A stretch of 60,000 bases of DNA, taken from the NCBI RefSeq assembly GCF_032854445.1, contig NC_088306.1:27439764-27499763 (forward strand), in the 5' to 3' direction. The notes under the pieces were generated by a model. The model saw nothing but the letters and a program-made list of their open reading frames with translations. It made no database searches and was not told the DNA's origin. The first letter of the stretch is position 1. Every line of letters starts with the position of its first letter. A program made the translations under genes and the position numbers. The DNA comes from Liolophura sinensis (taxonomy: Eukaryota > Mollusca > Polyplacophora > Chitonida > Chitonidae). Below are positions 37,773 to 48,654 of the stretch, piece by piece.

Positions 37773-38514
37773 TATGCCAGAAATTGAAAAAGTGAGGGCA
37801 AATTGATAGGAATTTCCCCTCCCAACATACCCCCCCCTCCCCCACCGTCCTAAAATAAACCACCCACCCTCTCTGAATCACTCCTAGACCCCCACCTGCT
37901 GATTTATTTTCTCACACCCTCACTAGCCTCCTGTTTTTGCCTTCTCATGCAGACACTAGCAGGAGTTACGATATACCTATTTACACCTATCAAACACCAC
38001 GTGCAATACATTAATGAATGTTACATACATTTTAGACAGGTTACCTTCGATTTTGATTTGATTCCATTAAATCAACTGGATCACATATCACTGTGAGAGA
38101 TTTCCTCGATTTCATTGAGTCTAGCGCTTGGATCATTTCCTGTAAAACTACCACGCCTTGACGCTAATAATGTATACATGCACATTGTGAGAAGAGAGCA
38201 TGATGTGCGGGAAAAATACATTTTACAGAGGCTCTCTTTAATGACTCTCAAAAATACACCCCAATCGCCGTTGAAGGGATCTATCTAGGTGACGTGATGT
38301 CGGCGATCTCGGCGAGACAGATGGAAGCTCTCGCAAACTACTGCAGCTGAAAGAGGTGATTTTACGTTAGCTGCCAGAGGCGACGTCTAGTCGACAGACA
38401 AATGTGTATTAAAGCTAACAACTATCGTAAAATAACGTCTTTTATATACGTTGGTTTCCACCTGTGTCGCCGATATCTGCGTGAACTCGCGAGGCCCCTT
38501 CCACCAGGAATGGA

Positions 38515-38680
38515 CACGTCACAAGTGGGACAATATACATGGTCACGTCACATGTGGGACAATATATATGGTGTGCACATGGGTGCGTCACATGTGCGAC
38601 AACATATATGGTGTGTACATTGGCACGTCACATGTGGGACAATATATATGGTGTGCACATGGGCACGTCACAGATAATGG
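38515..38680. repeat. 40-bp minisatellite, copy 3
   Basis: Same unit family as at 1,690-1,850. Confidence 0.85.
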
Positions 38681-38839
38681 AAGATTTATCCGGACATTGT
38701 CCAGTTCCCCATTACATACAAACCTCACCGCCTTACTTACGGCAAAAAGTTCTTGAGAATGACATAAAACACAATCAAATAAATAAACTACTGTCTTATG
38801 TTAATGAAGAATTCGTATCCACTTCTTCGCTACTTTTAG

Positions 38840-40583
38840 GTCTCTGAACTTGATATGGAATTAAAGACAGAAATAGAGTAAGTATTTTCAAGTTTAGAAA
38901 TATGTTTATAAATAGATCAAAACACATGTACGTATTCCCAAGACACAAAAGAAGTGTATTTCTACAAACATAAAACGGAGATACTAATGAGAAAAGCACC
39001 CATTAAAACCCATTAATATTTGTCGCTGTTGTTGTTGACATGCTCCCTTAAATATAGATAATGTTAAAACTGAGAAGTTTAGTTTCCGGTTATCTCAAAG
39101 CTTTCCAAATTGTGTAAGGTGGCTAATAGGGTTTTCTTTTCAGTACGCAACCAAATTTACGCTACAGTGTGGATTTGTGTGAAGAAGAAATGAATTATCT
39201 TAAGGTCAGGAAGTTGAAAACTATGACAGGAATGGGCTGTTTACTTGGCGAAAACCATTGAAGAGGTACATGACGATTTTGTATGTTATAACGTGATTAA
39301 ATTTAATTACGCGTTGTCGAAGGAAATTCTGATCGAGTGGAATATACAGCGCGTCACGGATTGTATTTTTTATGGAGCTTGTAAACGGGCATGCGGGTAA
39401 TTTGTAATATAAGCCAATCAGAATTAACTGATATCAACGCTTTGCCGCTCCACATGTTTTAAAGTTGTGGCATTGTGAACATTTCAGCTGTAGCCCCTAA
39501 GCTGTCTTCCAGGATGTCAGTCACACGCGAGTAAAATCAGACACTTTGTGCTTGTACTAGACAACTCCGCTCAGTAATATAATCCTGCAAAACAACAGGT
39601 CATGTAACCAGGGTATAGTTCATTCAAAACAGACCACCCGCCTTCATGTGAATTGTCTTCAAATGACAGAACTGACACATGAACAGCGGTCTACATGTCT
39701 GATTATCTGCAAATATAGAGTGGGATAATTCTGACCGAAACAACCCCAAATGTGTCGCACTGACGGCAGAGAACATTTACCGCTCTTCACAGGCGCATTA
39801 CATCTTCCCAAGCATAAATCAACGTCAACCGTGTGGTCTCGCCGAAAAAAAAGGGTCCATGGCAATCATGTCTGTTCAGGAAGATTTAATAGCTAAAGAT
39901 GTTACCGGCAGCCCGACACATTTGGGGCTGTTTCTCTCCGTAACTCTCGCAACAGCGTTGTTTGATAAGATTTACCCAACTCCGCAAGGATACCTGCAAA
40001 TCTCGATAGAAAGAAATCAATAAAAAAGGGGAAAAAAAAAACCCGAATCAGAGTGTCTATTTCATCAGATAAGCTCTATCTGCGTCAGGATACAACCAGT
40101 CGTATGCAGGATTGTGCGATTCAAATACGACATCCGTCCCAAGTACATTCCTATTTTACAATGCACGTTTTTCTGGATTGCTCATACTGGAAATCAACAT
40201 TTACACAAACCTACGAGATCTGCGGATATGTTGCGAGAGGCAAGAGATTCTGAGAATTGTATAACAGGGATAAGAGACTGAGAAATCACTATCACTATAG
40301 AACTATACTCACAAGTTATGGGCTGACATGGCCAATTCATTTTTAAGTTGGGATATACCAAAATAAATAATAATCGGGAGCAACTCAGCCAGCAAGGTTG
40401 TTACATTGATAATAATTAATCAATCTATAAATCGATCGTTGTATTTCAGGTGCCGACTGTAGCCGTGCTGGGGTCAGGTGGGGGTTTCTGGGTTACGGTG
40501 GCCTATAGCGGTGTCTTCAAAGCTCTGCAAGAAACAGATGTGCTGGACTGTGTCATTTACACATGTGGACTGTCGGGGTGTTG
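38840..40583 (+). pseudogene. cPLA2 copy 3, truncated pseudogene
   Basis: Three exons remain: 38840-38877, 39144-39265 and 40450-40583. The second lacks 11 bp relative to copies 1 and 2, which shifts the frame. The third keeps GSGGG but reads FWVTV where copy 2 reads FRAMV, losing the conserved oxyanion-hole Arg. It also lost one Ser codon right after the nucleophile elbow (GLSGCW instead of GLSGSCW). All exons downstream are missing because the segment stops at 41,457 in the next intron, against the viral element. No C2 exons precede it. Confidence 0.85.
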
Positions 40584-41457
40584 GTAAGATCTTATAACTT
40601 CACGCTCGGCGAACTACTTTAATATTTCAGGGGTTTTTTCTCCTTCGTTTTCAAAATGGGGTTTTTGTATGTAATGAAATGTAACACTTATATAAAAGTG
40701 ATCCCTGGAGAAAAGTTGCATTTGCTGACTTTTTGGCACTTGTAAAGGATTTTCAACAGAAGTTGAAGGCATTTTGGAGAACTCTGAAATGTTAGCATAT
40801 GCAATTTTTAGTGCAAAGATGAGCTTTGTAAAGCTGGGGAAAATTAATGTCTATACACACTTTGACGTGCAGTGGAATGTTTTCAGAATTAACCGATGAG
40901 CAAAGGTTCTTGCGCGGCTTTCAGACTTAACGCATCAACCCTCTAGTGATCATAGAAATGTTTTCAGGGTCACCCTGACCGCATATCTGTTTGTCTGATA
41001 AGCCATTAAACCTTAACCAACTGAAAAGCAAATGTGTAATATCAAAATGGTGAATTGACCTTCGACATCTGAGATTTGAATACGTTCCTGTAGAAAGTAG
41101 CCCGCTTTGAAGTTGACGTCACGATAAGCAAAAGCATGATCACGATTTTAACTGCTCGATCTATTCAATATGTTAGGAGGTGCAAAAGACGAAATGGGCG
41201 AATTTCACGTTCTGCAATTAACATTCTTAAACGAGCTTTTGTAACTTCGTGGCTAAAAGAGTCAAAACAAGTCGAAATGAGTATGTGTTGATCTGTGTGA
41301 ACAGTATGAAAATCACAAACTGGCGGCGGTCAATATGGCGTCTGTGCTTTGATACATACTTTTTTCTTTCTCTGTTTGTGTAAATGTTGGTTTCTAGTGT
41401 CAGTCACAGTGTGATTTGACAAAATCTTTGCTCAGCGTGCTAAATTTCCGTGTTGTT

Positions 41458-41855
41458 CAGCAGCAGGGGGGGCGAATGCACCAGCCAGTGGGGGAGGCGT
41501 GGGGCACGTGAGCGCCCCCCACCATGCTCTCCTTGGCCGGACCCCCCCTGGCGCGCTCCCCGGGGGGCAAGAGCGCCCCCACCATGATCTCCTTGCCGGA
41601 CCCCCTGGCGCGCTCCCCGGGGGGCAAGAGCGCCCCCACCATGCTCTCCTTGGCCGGACCCCCCCTGGCGCTCTCCCGGCCTACATGCACAATTACCCCA
41701 ATTATTTGTGTACGCGAAACGCGCCCGGCCTACATACACAATTACCCCAATTATTTGTGTACAGGAAACATTGCTTCCCGCGGGCCGGGGCACGTACCAG
41801 GGCCCCCATGTTTTCGTATTAGAGAGATGCTGTAGATTAGGTATACTTCAAAGAG
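41458..41855. repeat. GC-rich tandem repeats at the left end of the viral element
   Basis: Three units of 57-60 bp carry CCACCATGCTCTCCTTGGCC and GGCGCGCTCCCCGGGGGGCA (about 41,519, 41,579 and 41,636). Two 48-bp units follow with CCCGGCCTACAT and ATTACCCCAATTATTTGTGT (41,676 and 41,724). This precedes the first viral gene and may be part of a terminal repeat or a promoter, but I found no inverted copy at the right end. ORFs through it are artefacts of the period. Confidence 0.75.
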
Positions 41856-44800
41856 ATGCCAACAGTCAAAGAACTGCGAGCTTTAGCAAGGAACTACGGG
41901 CTTCCCGGCCTGTGGAAGCTCAAGAAAGGCGGCCTTATCGATGCGATAGGCAGGGCCCGTGCACGCGAGTGGATAGAGAGAATCAAGCGTGCGCGGAAGA
42001 CGGGGAGACTTCCAGCTATTCGCAGCGATATCGAGAACCCACACAAAAAAGGGCAACGTCGTCGTGAACTAGCGCAGCTTGATGCCGAGGTCGGCGCCGC
42101 TTTACGTGCGAGAAAGTATGCAGCGGGCATCGCTCGAAATCCTCGTTTACGGTTTCATCGACAACAGAAATTGAGTAATCGAAAGAGCAAGCCCCATATC
42201 AGCGGTCTCACGAAATCAAGGAAAGAGACCTTGGCATCTGCTATAGCACGGGAAGGGCCTGGAATCCTCGACCGGTATACTGCAGAACAGGAACAGCCCT
42301 TTATCGACCTGGATCACCGGGTCCCTCACCCGGTACAGCTCCCAACTAGCGAGTGGGTTGAGATTCTTAACGACGCCAAGGACGAGTTTGAAGTTGATGG
42401 TGCCACTGCGGTCTTCTCCACGTGGAGAGTGGAAGAAGAAGACCCCCTTGACATTGGTGACGTAAAAATCACTAATGGTATGTATGCTGGAGCTGGTCGG
42501 CTATCTCTGGATGCAAAAATGTCAGATGAGAGGGCAGCACAGCTCCTGGCCGCTCTCCCCAAAGAGGATAAATTCATCCTGAGGGTCAAATTCCTCTGAG
42601 AGCGGGCAGAAGGGGACTGGGCCGTCGAAGACAAATTCGACCCCATCCGTACTGAGAGGAAGAAAGGCCAGGGTGTCGTCGAGGTGACAAGCCAGACGGA
42701 GCCTGGTGTCCTGACCGGGATTGACAGAGTGTTCTATGACAATGCCTACCCAGTCACTGCAGTTGCTTACGGCCTCTACCCCGTCCGGGATCCGGACCCC
42801 GCAAACTTAGCCCCACTAAGGAATGGTGACTTCAACTGCGTAGCCCAAAGAGTCGTGGAGCACTTCGAAGGCGCACTGAGAGGTCATGGACTGACACAAG
42901 AAAGGCGAAGGAAGATACAGGAATGGGAAGAAAGAGTTCACGAAACCGGTGCCACAGTTGGTGATGTGGCGACCCTAGAAAATATCCTCAAGAGGGCAAT
43001 CATCTTACGAGATATCGCCGGAGAGGACATCTACAACAGCGGCAAGTACCAATTCGGTGGCAACGGTATCAGGAGAAAAATAGAGCTCATCAGCCACAAC
43101 GGCCACGCCTGGTCCAAAGACCTCCACTTCCCCCAAAGCCGAGAGGTCCACATCTACGAGGGAGATGTCTGGCAGGCAATCCGTGAGGCTACCCAGGATG
43201 AGCCTCTGGCGGTGTGGCTGCTTGGCGGACAAGACAGACAGCTAAGTGTCGATCAGTTTGCTCTCCAGGACGGCCGCACCTACAGGACGCGGGAAGTTCA
43301 CGAGCAACTGCAACAGATCTGCCGCGCCCTGGGCTACCCCGAACTCGCCGACCGGGCTTTCGGAGAGAACCATGCGGCTAGCATCATAGCCAAAGAACGC
43401 AACGACTGGAAACCGACCCCAGCCAGCTTCATCGACGATGTTCAGAAAGCCTGTGTTGAGCATGGCCACGGAGGGCTCTGGAACTCCATGGACTACGACA
43501 CGAGAGAGGTTGTGAGCATCGACATGAAGGCCTGTTACCCAGCATCCTTCCAGGGAGAAGGCGAAGCCAAGGCGTATTTCGAACGTTTCGGGCACCCAAC
43601 CCACCGCATGACCCGTGTAGCCATCAATGGTCCTCTCCCAAAAGACATTGGCACCGGCTTTGCAGAGGTCGTCGAGTGGGAGTTCGCGGATAACTGCCAT
43701 TCAGTTATCCCCGCCTGGTTTGGGAAGCATTTCGCCGAGAAGGGCTGGGCACCAACACCGCTGCTCGCATACCTTGAACAGTCCGGTCTCTTGAAAACCC
43801 TCAAAATCCGCGAAGCAATCCTTGCCTTTGGGAAACAGACCGACGTCTGGATGCCCGACAACCGAGACCAGGCCTGTGCAGTCATAGGCAAGTTCACGCA
43901 GGGTAGCAAGGCCGATGGCAAAAGAATGACGCGAAGGCTGGTCACCGACCAGGGAGAGCTAGACTTCCTTGTGCGTGACACCCGACAAAATGGTACGCTT
44001 GTGGGTGCCCCTCAAAGGTGCCCTCTTGGCCACATCCTCAGCCTCAGTACGCCCATCTGCGGGCTTCCATGCTGGCCTACGCCCACATCAACCTCATCAC
44101 CATGCTTTCAAGATTTAGCCCCGGGGAGGCTGTCCGAGTGGCCACCGACAGCATCTATATCCAGAAGGCGGCGCTGCATAAACTGAACGACGTTGATGCG
44201 TACGTGGCGGAAAGGCTCTGTGATTGTGGAGATGAAAATTGTTATGCATGCCTGCCAGGAGAGCCGTGCTTTCCCGTGGTTGCCCCGGCCCAGTGGCGCG
44301 ATAAGGGTGAACAGATGTACATGCCGCAGGAACACGCAGCCTATCTACCCAAACCAGAGTACTTGCGGCGCACATGCCAAACACCCGACTCCACCGCACC
44401 TCGCTACACCGACCCGCTAACCCGCCACCAGTTGAGTTACCTTAATGGTGGTGGTGGCAGTGGAAAAACGACACGCGCTATCGAGCTCTTCCGTCGCAGA
44501 GACCCCCTTGTCTTCACGCCGACTCACCGGTTGGCCAAGGAGATGCGAGCCAGAGGGGTCAAAGCCCAGACTTATCACAGCTTCTTCCGCTGGAGTGGAC
44601 AGACTGACTGGACCCCAGAAAGGATGGGCCAGAAATACGTCCCCCGCGTTATCATCTGGGACGAGGTGTGCACTGTGCCACAATCTGTTCTGGAGACGTT
44701 CCTGAACTGGCTCGAAAATAGAAAATAGGAGTGTGCAAGTTATCTGTTGCGGCGATCAAGGCCAACCGCCACCGATTGCAGGTGAAATGCCACATAACTG

Positions 44801-45758
44801 GTTGGTACAGACAGCAGACTACTATGAAGAGGTCAAACACGATCACCGAGCCAAAGACGAGGCGTTGAAGGCCCTCAAGCGAGCAATTCGTCTACAGTCG
44901 GATCGGAAGCAGTGCGAGGAGATGCGAAAAGCTCTACCCGGATGCCTCGGATGGGAGAGGTTTATTGAAGCCTGGAAGCCAAGCGATGATATCTTGACCT
45001 CGAGGCAGAAGGTACGTGACCGAACGCAGGAGCTCCTATTCCAACGACACCAGGATCGCTGGAAGGACACTCCGGTGCCCCTGCTGTACCACCCCAAGGA
45101 CAGCCGGAAGCAAAACATAGAGGTCACCATCCCAGGTACAGAAATCAGAGAAAAGCTGGTTCTCAACGATGTGGTGGACGTCACCATAGAGGCAGCAGGG
45201 AGGGCCATACAGACCGAAGATTGGCGCCTCAGATATGCATTGACCGTCCACTCGTCCCAGGGTCTCACGATCCACGCTCCAAAGAAGGTCTGGATCGTTG
45301 ATGACAACCTCCAGTGGTCCAACCTGGCTTACCTCGCCATCTCACGGGTAGAATATCTCAGCCAGCTCGATAGGGTAGCAAGTCCCCCAGAGGAGGGTTC
45401 GTTGGGTGATGCGCCGGCGCCGGCGAAAAAAGAGGACAGCGGAGTCCCTGCCCCCACCGAGCAGCAGACCCGGCAATCCATTCAGAGGAAGCTAGTGGCC
45501 TACAAGCGTCAGGATCAAGCTAGAGGGCTAGATGGATTCAACCTGAAGGTCGACCACGTCCTCGCGCTCAAAGAGGCTCAGGGCAATCTCTGCGCAGCTT
45601 GCGACATCAAGCTCCTGTGGGCCTACCAGCCCGAAGACACGCAGCAATTCTCCGTTGACCGGCTAGATAACAGCAGAGGCCACACCCGTGACAACGTCCG
45701 CCTCACCTGCCTTGAGTGTAACCGGAAGAGAGGCGCAGCAGCGTTAACGCCGTTGTAG
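41856..45758 (+). pseudogene. Viral replication gene: SAP-PolB-SF1 helicase-HNH, broken
   Basis: Likely replicated the element's DNA. The N-terminal 30 residues look like a SAP DNA-binding motif (VKELRALARNYGL). An in-frame TGA at 42,597 follows residue 247, and the same frame then continues. PolB signs come next: motif A in SIDMKACYP (about 43,520), a GKFTQGSK region (about 43,890), then a frame change near 44,030, and motif C as ATDSIYI (about 44,140) with Ala replacing the first Asp. An SF1 helicase follows: Walker A GGGGSGKTT, Walker B VIIWDEV, a second frame change near 44,728, then GDQGQPPP, VHSSQGLTI and AISRVEYL. The C-terminus is HNH-like, with CAAC, SVDRLDNSRG and CLEC. One original gene of about 1,300 codons is inferred. 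Its 3' end overlaps the integrase tail by 15 nt. Confidence 0.85.
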
Positions 45759-46806
45759 GACCCCATCAGGGGGAAGCTCAGTATCAGGAGGTACTATAAG
45801 CAATTCTTCACGGACGAAGCCCCGTTGCGGACCATCCGACGTATCGTCTAGATAATATAGCACGGGCTCATTGGGCTTTGTGACAGAGCGCCCCAGCCGG
45901 TACACTTCAAGTGACCATACAGGGTCTGTCGCGCGACGGCGGCCGCCTTCCAGTTCGCCTGGCTGGTAGAGGTAGCGAACGCCCACACCTGACGGGATTT
46001 TGCGCTCATCTAGTCCTGTGGGGCGACCTGGAACCACCGAAGAGGGCTTTTGTGTTACAACCTTTACCTTGATGGCGTCTTTCGGCTTTTTACCAGTTAG
46101 TCTTGTTGTCTCGTTATTCAGAGCAGCAACAACAGAGGGCAGCCTTGCCACCCATTCAGTGGACTGGTGTCCGGGAGGAAGGCGCAGCTCCTGAGCATAC
46201 TGATGCCCAAAGAGCCGCTCAGCCAGAGTGCGGTTGAAACGCTCTACAATGCCTTGATCCCTGTGCACATCCACCCGCCCACGTCTAACCGACACACCGT
46301 GTTTGGCCAGCAACTGGCTTACAGCACCCATGAATTCACGCCCCGGGTCGACTTGAAACAGCTTTGGCCATGTAAGAGGGCCGCGCTTGTAAATACGGGT
46401 CAAAGCATCCGCGACCTCTTTTGAATCTTTCGTAGCGAGAGCTTCAGCCTCCTTGTAGCGCGAAGCGACGTCAACCACTGTCAGCGCGTACTTGTACAGC
46501 TTACGACCTCTCCCCGGTCGGTCGTGCGGCAGAAACAGAAGATCGGCCTGATGAACTTCATTCGGTGTTTCGACGCCGAACAGAGGTCTCGGTATTTGCT
46601 CCGGGCGGGGGAAGCCAGATAGCTTGCTTCTTTAGCCATGCACGAGCCGTATCTTCTGACACTTTGGCAGCAGCGGCTAGCTTGGGGATCGCCGCCAGTC
46701 CCTTCCAGTAGCCCCTAGGGGAGTAATAGATATCCGCCAACTTGGACATGATGGTATCATGCCCGTACAGACCCAAGGCTCTAATATCTGGTACCCAGAT
46801 AGGCAA
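45744..46806 (-). pseudogene. Retrovirus-type (DDE) integrase, one frameshift
   Basis: Inserts viral DNA into the host chromosome. The N-terminal part (46806-46558) has YYSPRGYWKGLAAIPKLA, a helix-rich segment typical of Maverick integrases. The frame changes within a C-rich run near 46,590. The core then shows the first Asp in HQADLLFLPHD (about 46,530), the second in VDPGREFMG (about 46,330) and the Glu in GIVERFNRTL, 34 residues after the second Asp, so the triad is intact. A C-terminal chromodomain-like tail (LYYLDDTSD) follows. It is divergent from the 99-residue gene across about 80 bp, which must hold both promoters. Apart from the one frame change it is well preserved. Confidence 0.85.
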
Positions 46807-46889
46807 ATTCCTATTTTAAGACACGGAAACATGTATGTATCCCCCAAAGCCAAGCAAAGCAAACGTAAGCATAGCATAGCAGCAGCAAG

Positions 46890-47189
46890 ATGGCAGAGTG
46901 GCCGAGTGATAAAGACTTCGCCGAGAATTCGAGAAGCGAGATGACGAAGTGGCGCGAACTCCCGGACGGCGTATATAAGATAGCCAGAGTTAAGCCGATG
47001 AGCACACGCTTCGGTGAAACTTCGGTTCTGGAACTGCATAATATCCGCGGAGACAAATACAAAGCCTTTGCGCCACAGCGGCTACACGTTGAGTTAAAAG
47101 ACGCCCCGGCAAATTTCGTTCGGAAGAACGGCTTCCGAGAATGTGCGTCAGACCCCAAAAAATCGTACCATAGCTTCGATTTGATGTGA
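46890..47189 (+). CDS. 99-residue conserved viral protein, possible OB fold
   Basis: Intact, starting at ATG after an AT-poor 80-bp divergent spacer shared with the integrase. Motifs include WRELPDGVYKIARVKP, FAPQRLHVEL and FVRKNGF. Small proteins of this style occur in related elements. A single-stranded DNA-binding (OB-fold) role is plausible from the short beta-rich pattern, but that is inference. It lies between integrase and structural genes. Confidence 0.6.
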   Translation: MAEWPSDKDFAENSRSEMTKWRELPDGVYKIARVKPMSTRFGETSVLELHNIRGDKYKAFAPQRLHVELKDAPANFVRKNGFRECASDPKKSYHSFDLM

Positions 47190-47315
47190 GAGCATCAAAA
47201 AAATTTTTTGTCCATCTGGGTGCCCGAAGGGCACATTTGTACCCACCTCACTACTAAGGTTGTGTCGGCATTGAGCCCCAAACGCCTTTCGGCGATGAAA
47301 CACGGTCATTTCGGA

Positions 47316-47765
47316 TTACTTGGTGAGTCTTGCTATGGAATAGCTAACGCCGCCAACCACACACATTCCTAGGACGACAAAGGTCATTTCGCGATTTTTT
47401 TTAACCTCGGATGGTACGTAGAAATCGGAGAGCTTTGGCTCTGGGCCCAGCAGGGCATCGCGAGAATCGCGTGTAAATGTTTTGCCCGTGACTCGGGCAT
47501 ATTCGCGTATGGCGGTCTCAACGTCCCTGAACGTTTGGACGGCGTGGCCCTGGCGGCGAAGTTCATCGTTGATCCAGTCCAAGCGCTCAGTTCGTTTTCT
47601 GGCCCATTTTGCCTGAGCGGCTTGGAGCTGTTCTACCGCGTGATCATGTCGTCTCCGCTCTTCGTCAACACCGGAGCTCCGTAGCAACGAAAAGACATAG
47701 TTGCTCCCGCTGAAGGCCAGAGCGTTTACGAGAGCGCCGCCCATCATCATCGCGATGGAAGCCAT
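47316..47765 (-). CDS. 149-residue viral membrane protein
   Basis: Intact. It has a hydrophobic N-terminus (MASIAMMMGGALVNALAFSG), a central charged helical region (RKRTERLDWINDELRRQGHA), a GPEPKLSDFY motif and a C-terminal membrane segment (TFVVLGMCVVGGVSYSIA). I believe similar proteins occur in Maverick-like elements of corals and hydra, from memory and not from a search. Its ATG overlaps the stop of the upstream 79-residue gene (TAATG), so the two are probably read from one transcript. It is probably a virion or assembly membrane protein. Confidence 0.65.
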   Translation of the reverse strand: MASIAMMMGGALVNALAFSGSNYVFSLLRSSGVDEERRRHDHAVEQLQAAQAKWARKRTERLDWINDELRRQGHAVQTFRDVETAIREYARVTGKTFTRDSRDALLGPEPKLSDFYVPSEVKKNREMTFVVLGMCVVGGVSYSIARLTK

Positions 47766-48004
47766 TACGTGATAATATTAGGGGGGAGTATCCCCTGTTT
47801 AATTAACATGTCCTTGGAAACGAGGGCTAAAGCGATATCGACGGTCACCATGCCCAGGTCACGAGCGGTGGTGTCCAGCTTTGGGATCGGTGCTGTCAAG
47901 GCCATTTTTCCCAGGCGAGCATACCCAGCGGCCAGGAAGGTGACTACAGCTGCGTGGTAGGCCGCGTTGGCCAGCATTTTTCCATCAGTGATGGGGGAAG
48001 ACAT
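47765..48004 (-). CDS. 79-residue viral membrane protein
   Basis: Intact. It has two hydrophobic segments (NAAYHAAVVTFLAAGYARLG and MVTVDIALALVSKDML) around a basic/proline-rich turn. It starts 4 bp after the end of the 168-residue gene and overlaps the next gene at TAATG. This is a compact cluster unusual for a eukaryotic gene but normal in these viruses. Function unknown; a virion membrane or capsid-associated role is inferred from position. Confidence 0.65.
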   Translation of the reverse strand: MSSPITDGKMLANAAYHAAVVTFLAAGYARLGKMALTAPIPKLDTTARDLGMVTVDIALALVSKDMLIKQGILPPNIIT

Positions 48005-48008
48005 ATTT

Positions 48009-48515
48009 CTACAGCATATAGTTAGGGTGGCGCTCCTTCAAATGGAAATTTGGTGGCTCCGAGATTCTGGCTTCGCACGCTGCTGACACTTCGTGTCGCG
48101 TGCTATTGCTGTTCCTGTTCCGAAGGAACCGGGACAGGACCAGGACACCCACCCCAACGACTAACAGCGCCAAGGGGGCCCAGATGAGCATTTCCGAGGT
48201 TTTGGGCTTTTCAGTCCTCTCCGGCTTTTCCGAGGTTTTGGACTTTTCAGCCCGCTTCGGCTCTTCGGGTGTCGATTCTACGGAATGCGGAAGCAAAGCA
48301 GCTTTAGCTCTGCGAAGTTCCTCTAAGACTTTTTCCGACTTCGCCTTTCTCGCTGCTGCGCTAGCTAGCCCCGCAGCGACTCTTTTGGGATCCTTCACGC
48401 GTTCCGTAGAAGGGGCTGTCACGCTTTGCGGCGCTTGTCCCGTAGAAGGGGCTGCCACGCTTTGGGGCGCTTCTCCCGTAGAAGGGCTCGTCTCCAGCTC
48501 GCTCGTTGGATCCAT
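48009..48515 (-). CDS. 168-residue Pro/Ser/Lys-rich anchored viral protein
   Basis: Intact. The N-terminus holds three imperfect 12-residue repeats (APQSVAAPSTGQ type, 36-bp DNA units at about 48,405-48,490). Next come a basic Ala/Lys stretch (KDPKRVAAGLASAAARKAK), Lys/Glu/Thr-rich spacer repeats and one membrane segment (IWAPLALLVVGVGVLVLS). The basic region suggests nucleic-acid contact, as in minor core proteins, but this is inference. Confidence 0.6.
   Translation of the reverse strand: MDPTSELETSPSTGEAPQSVAAPSTGQAPQSVTAPSTERVKDPKRVAAGLASAAARKAKSEKVLEELRRAKAALLPHSVESTPEEPKRAEKSKTSEKPERTEKPKTSEMLIWAPLALLVVGVGVLVLSRFLRNRNSNSTRHEVSAACEARISEPPNFHLKERHPNYML
48405..48490. repeat. 36-bp direct repeats inside the 168-residue gene
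   Basis: Units read CCCGTAGAAGGGGCTG then CACGCTTTG(C/G)GGCGCTT. They encode the N-terminal repeats. Confidence 0.8.
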
Positions 48516-48565
48516 CTCTATACGTGAAAAAACCGCCTTTTCAAATGCTCAGCGCCATGGTTAAC

Positions 48566-48640
48566 ACTGCTTAACTATTGCTTAGCTATTCTTAGCTATT
48601 GCTTAACTATTGCTTAGCTATTGCTTAGCTATTGGCTTTG
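48566..48640. repeat. 11-bp iteron-like array
   Basis: About six units of CTATTGCTTAG or close variants, AT-rich. The array lies in the only clear non-coding gap (48,516-48,654) between the 168- and 219-residue genes. Confidence 0.8.
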
Positions 48641-48654
48641 CCGTCGTGCCGTCG

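Larger units (their letters stand above)
37229..41457. repeat. Direct duplicate of about 1-4,583 (copy 3 segment)
   Basis: Near-identical to the start of the window, base for base with small indels. It ends abruptly at about 41,457 after CTAAATTTCCGTGTTGTTC, where copy 1 continues with different sequence (4,583 onward). That edge is the left junction with the viral element. Confidence 0.9.

Noticed and set aside
41440-41835. Gly/Pro-rich ORFs on both strands at the left viral edge
   Set aside because: They run through 57-60-bp GC-rich tandem repeats; all frames look alike and no family matches.
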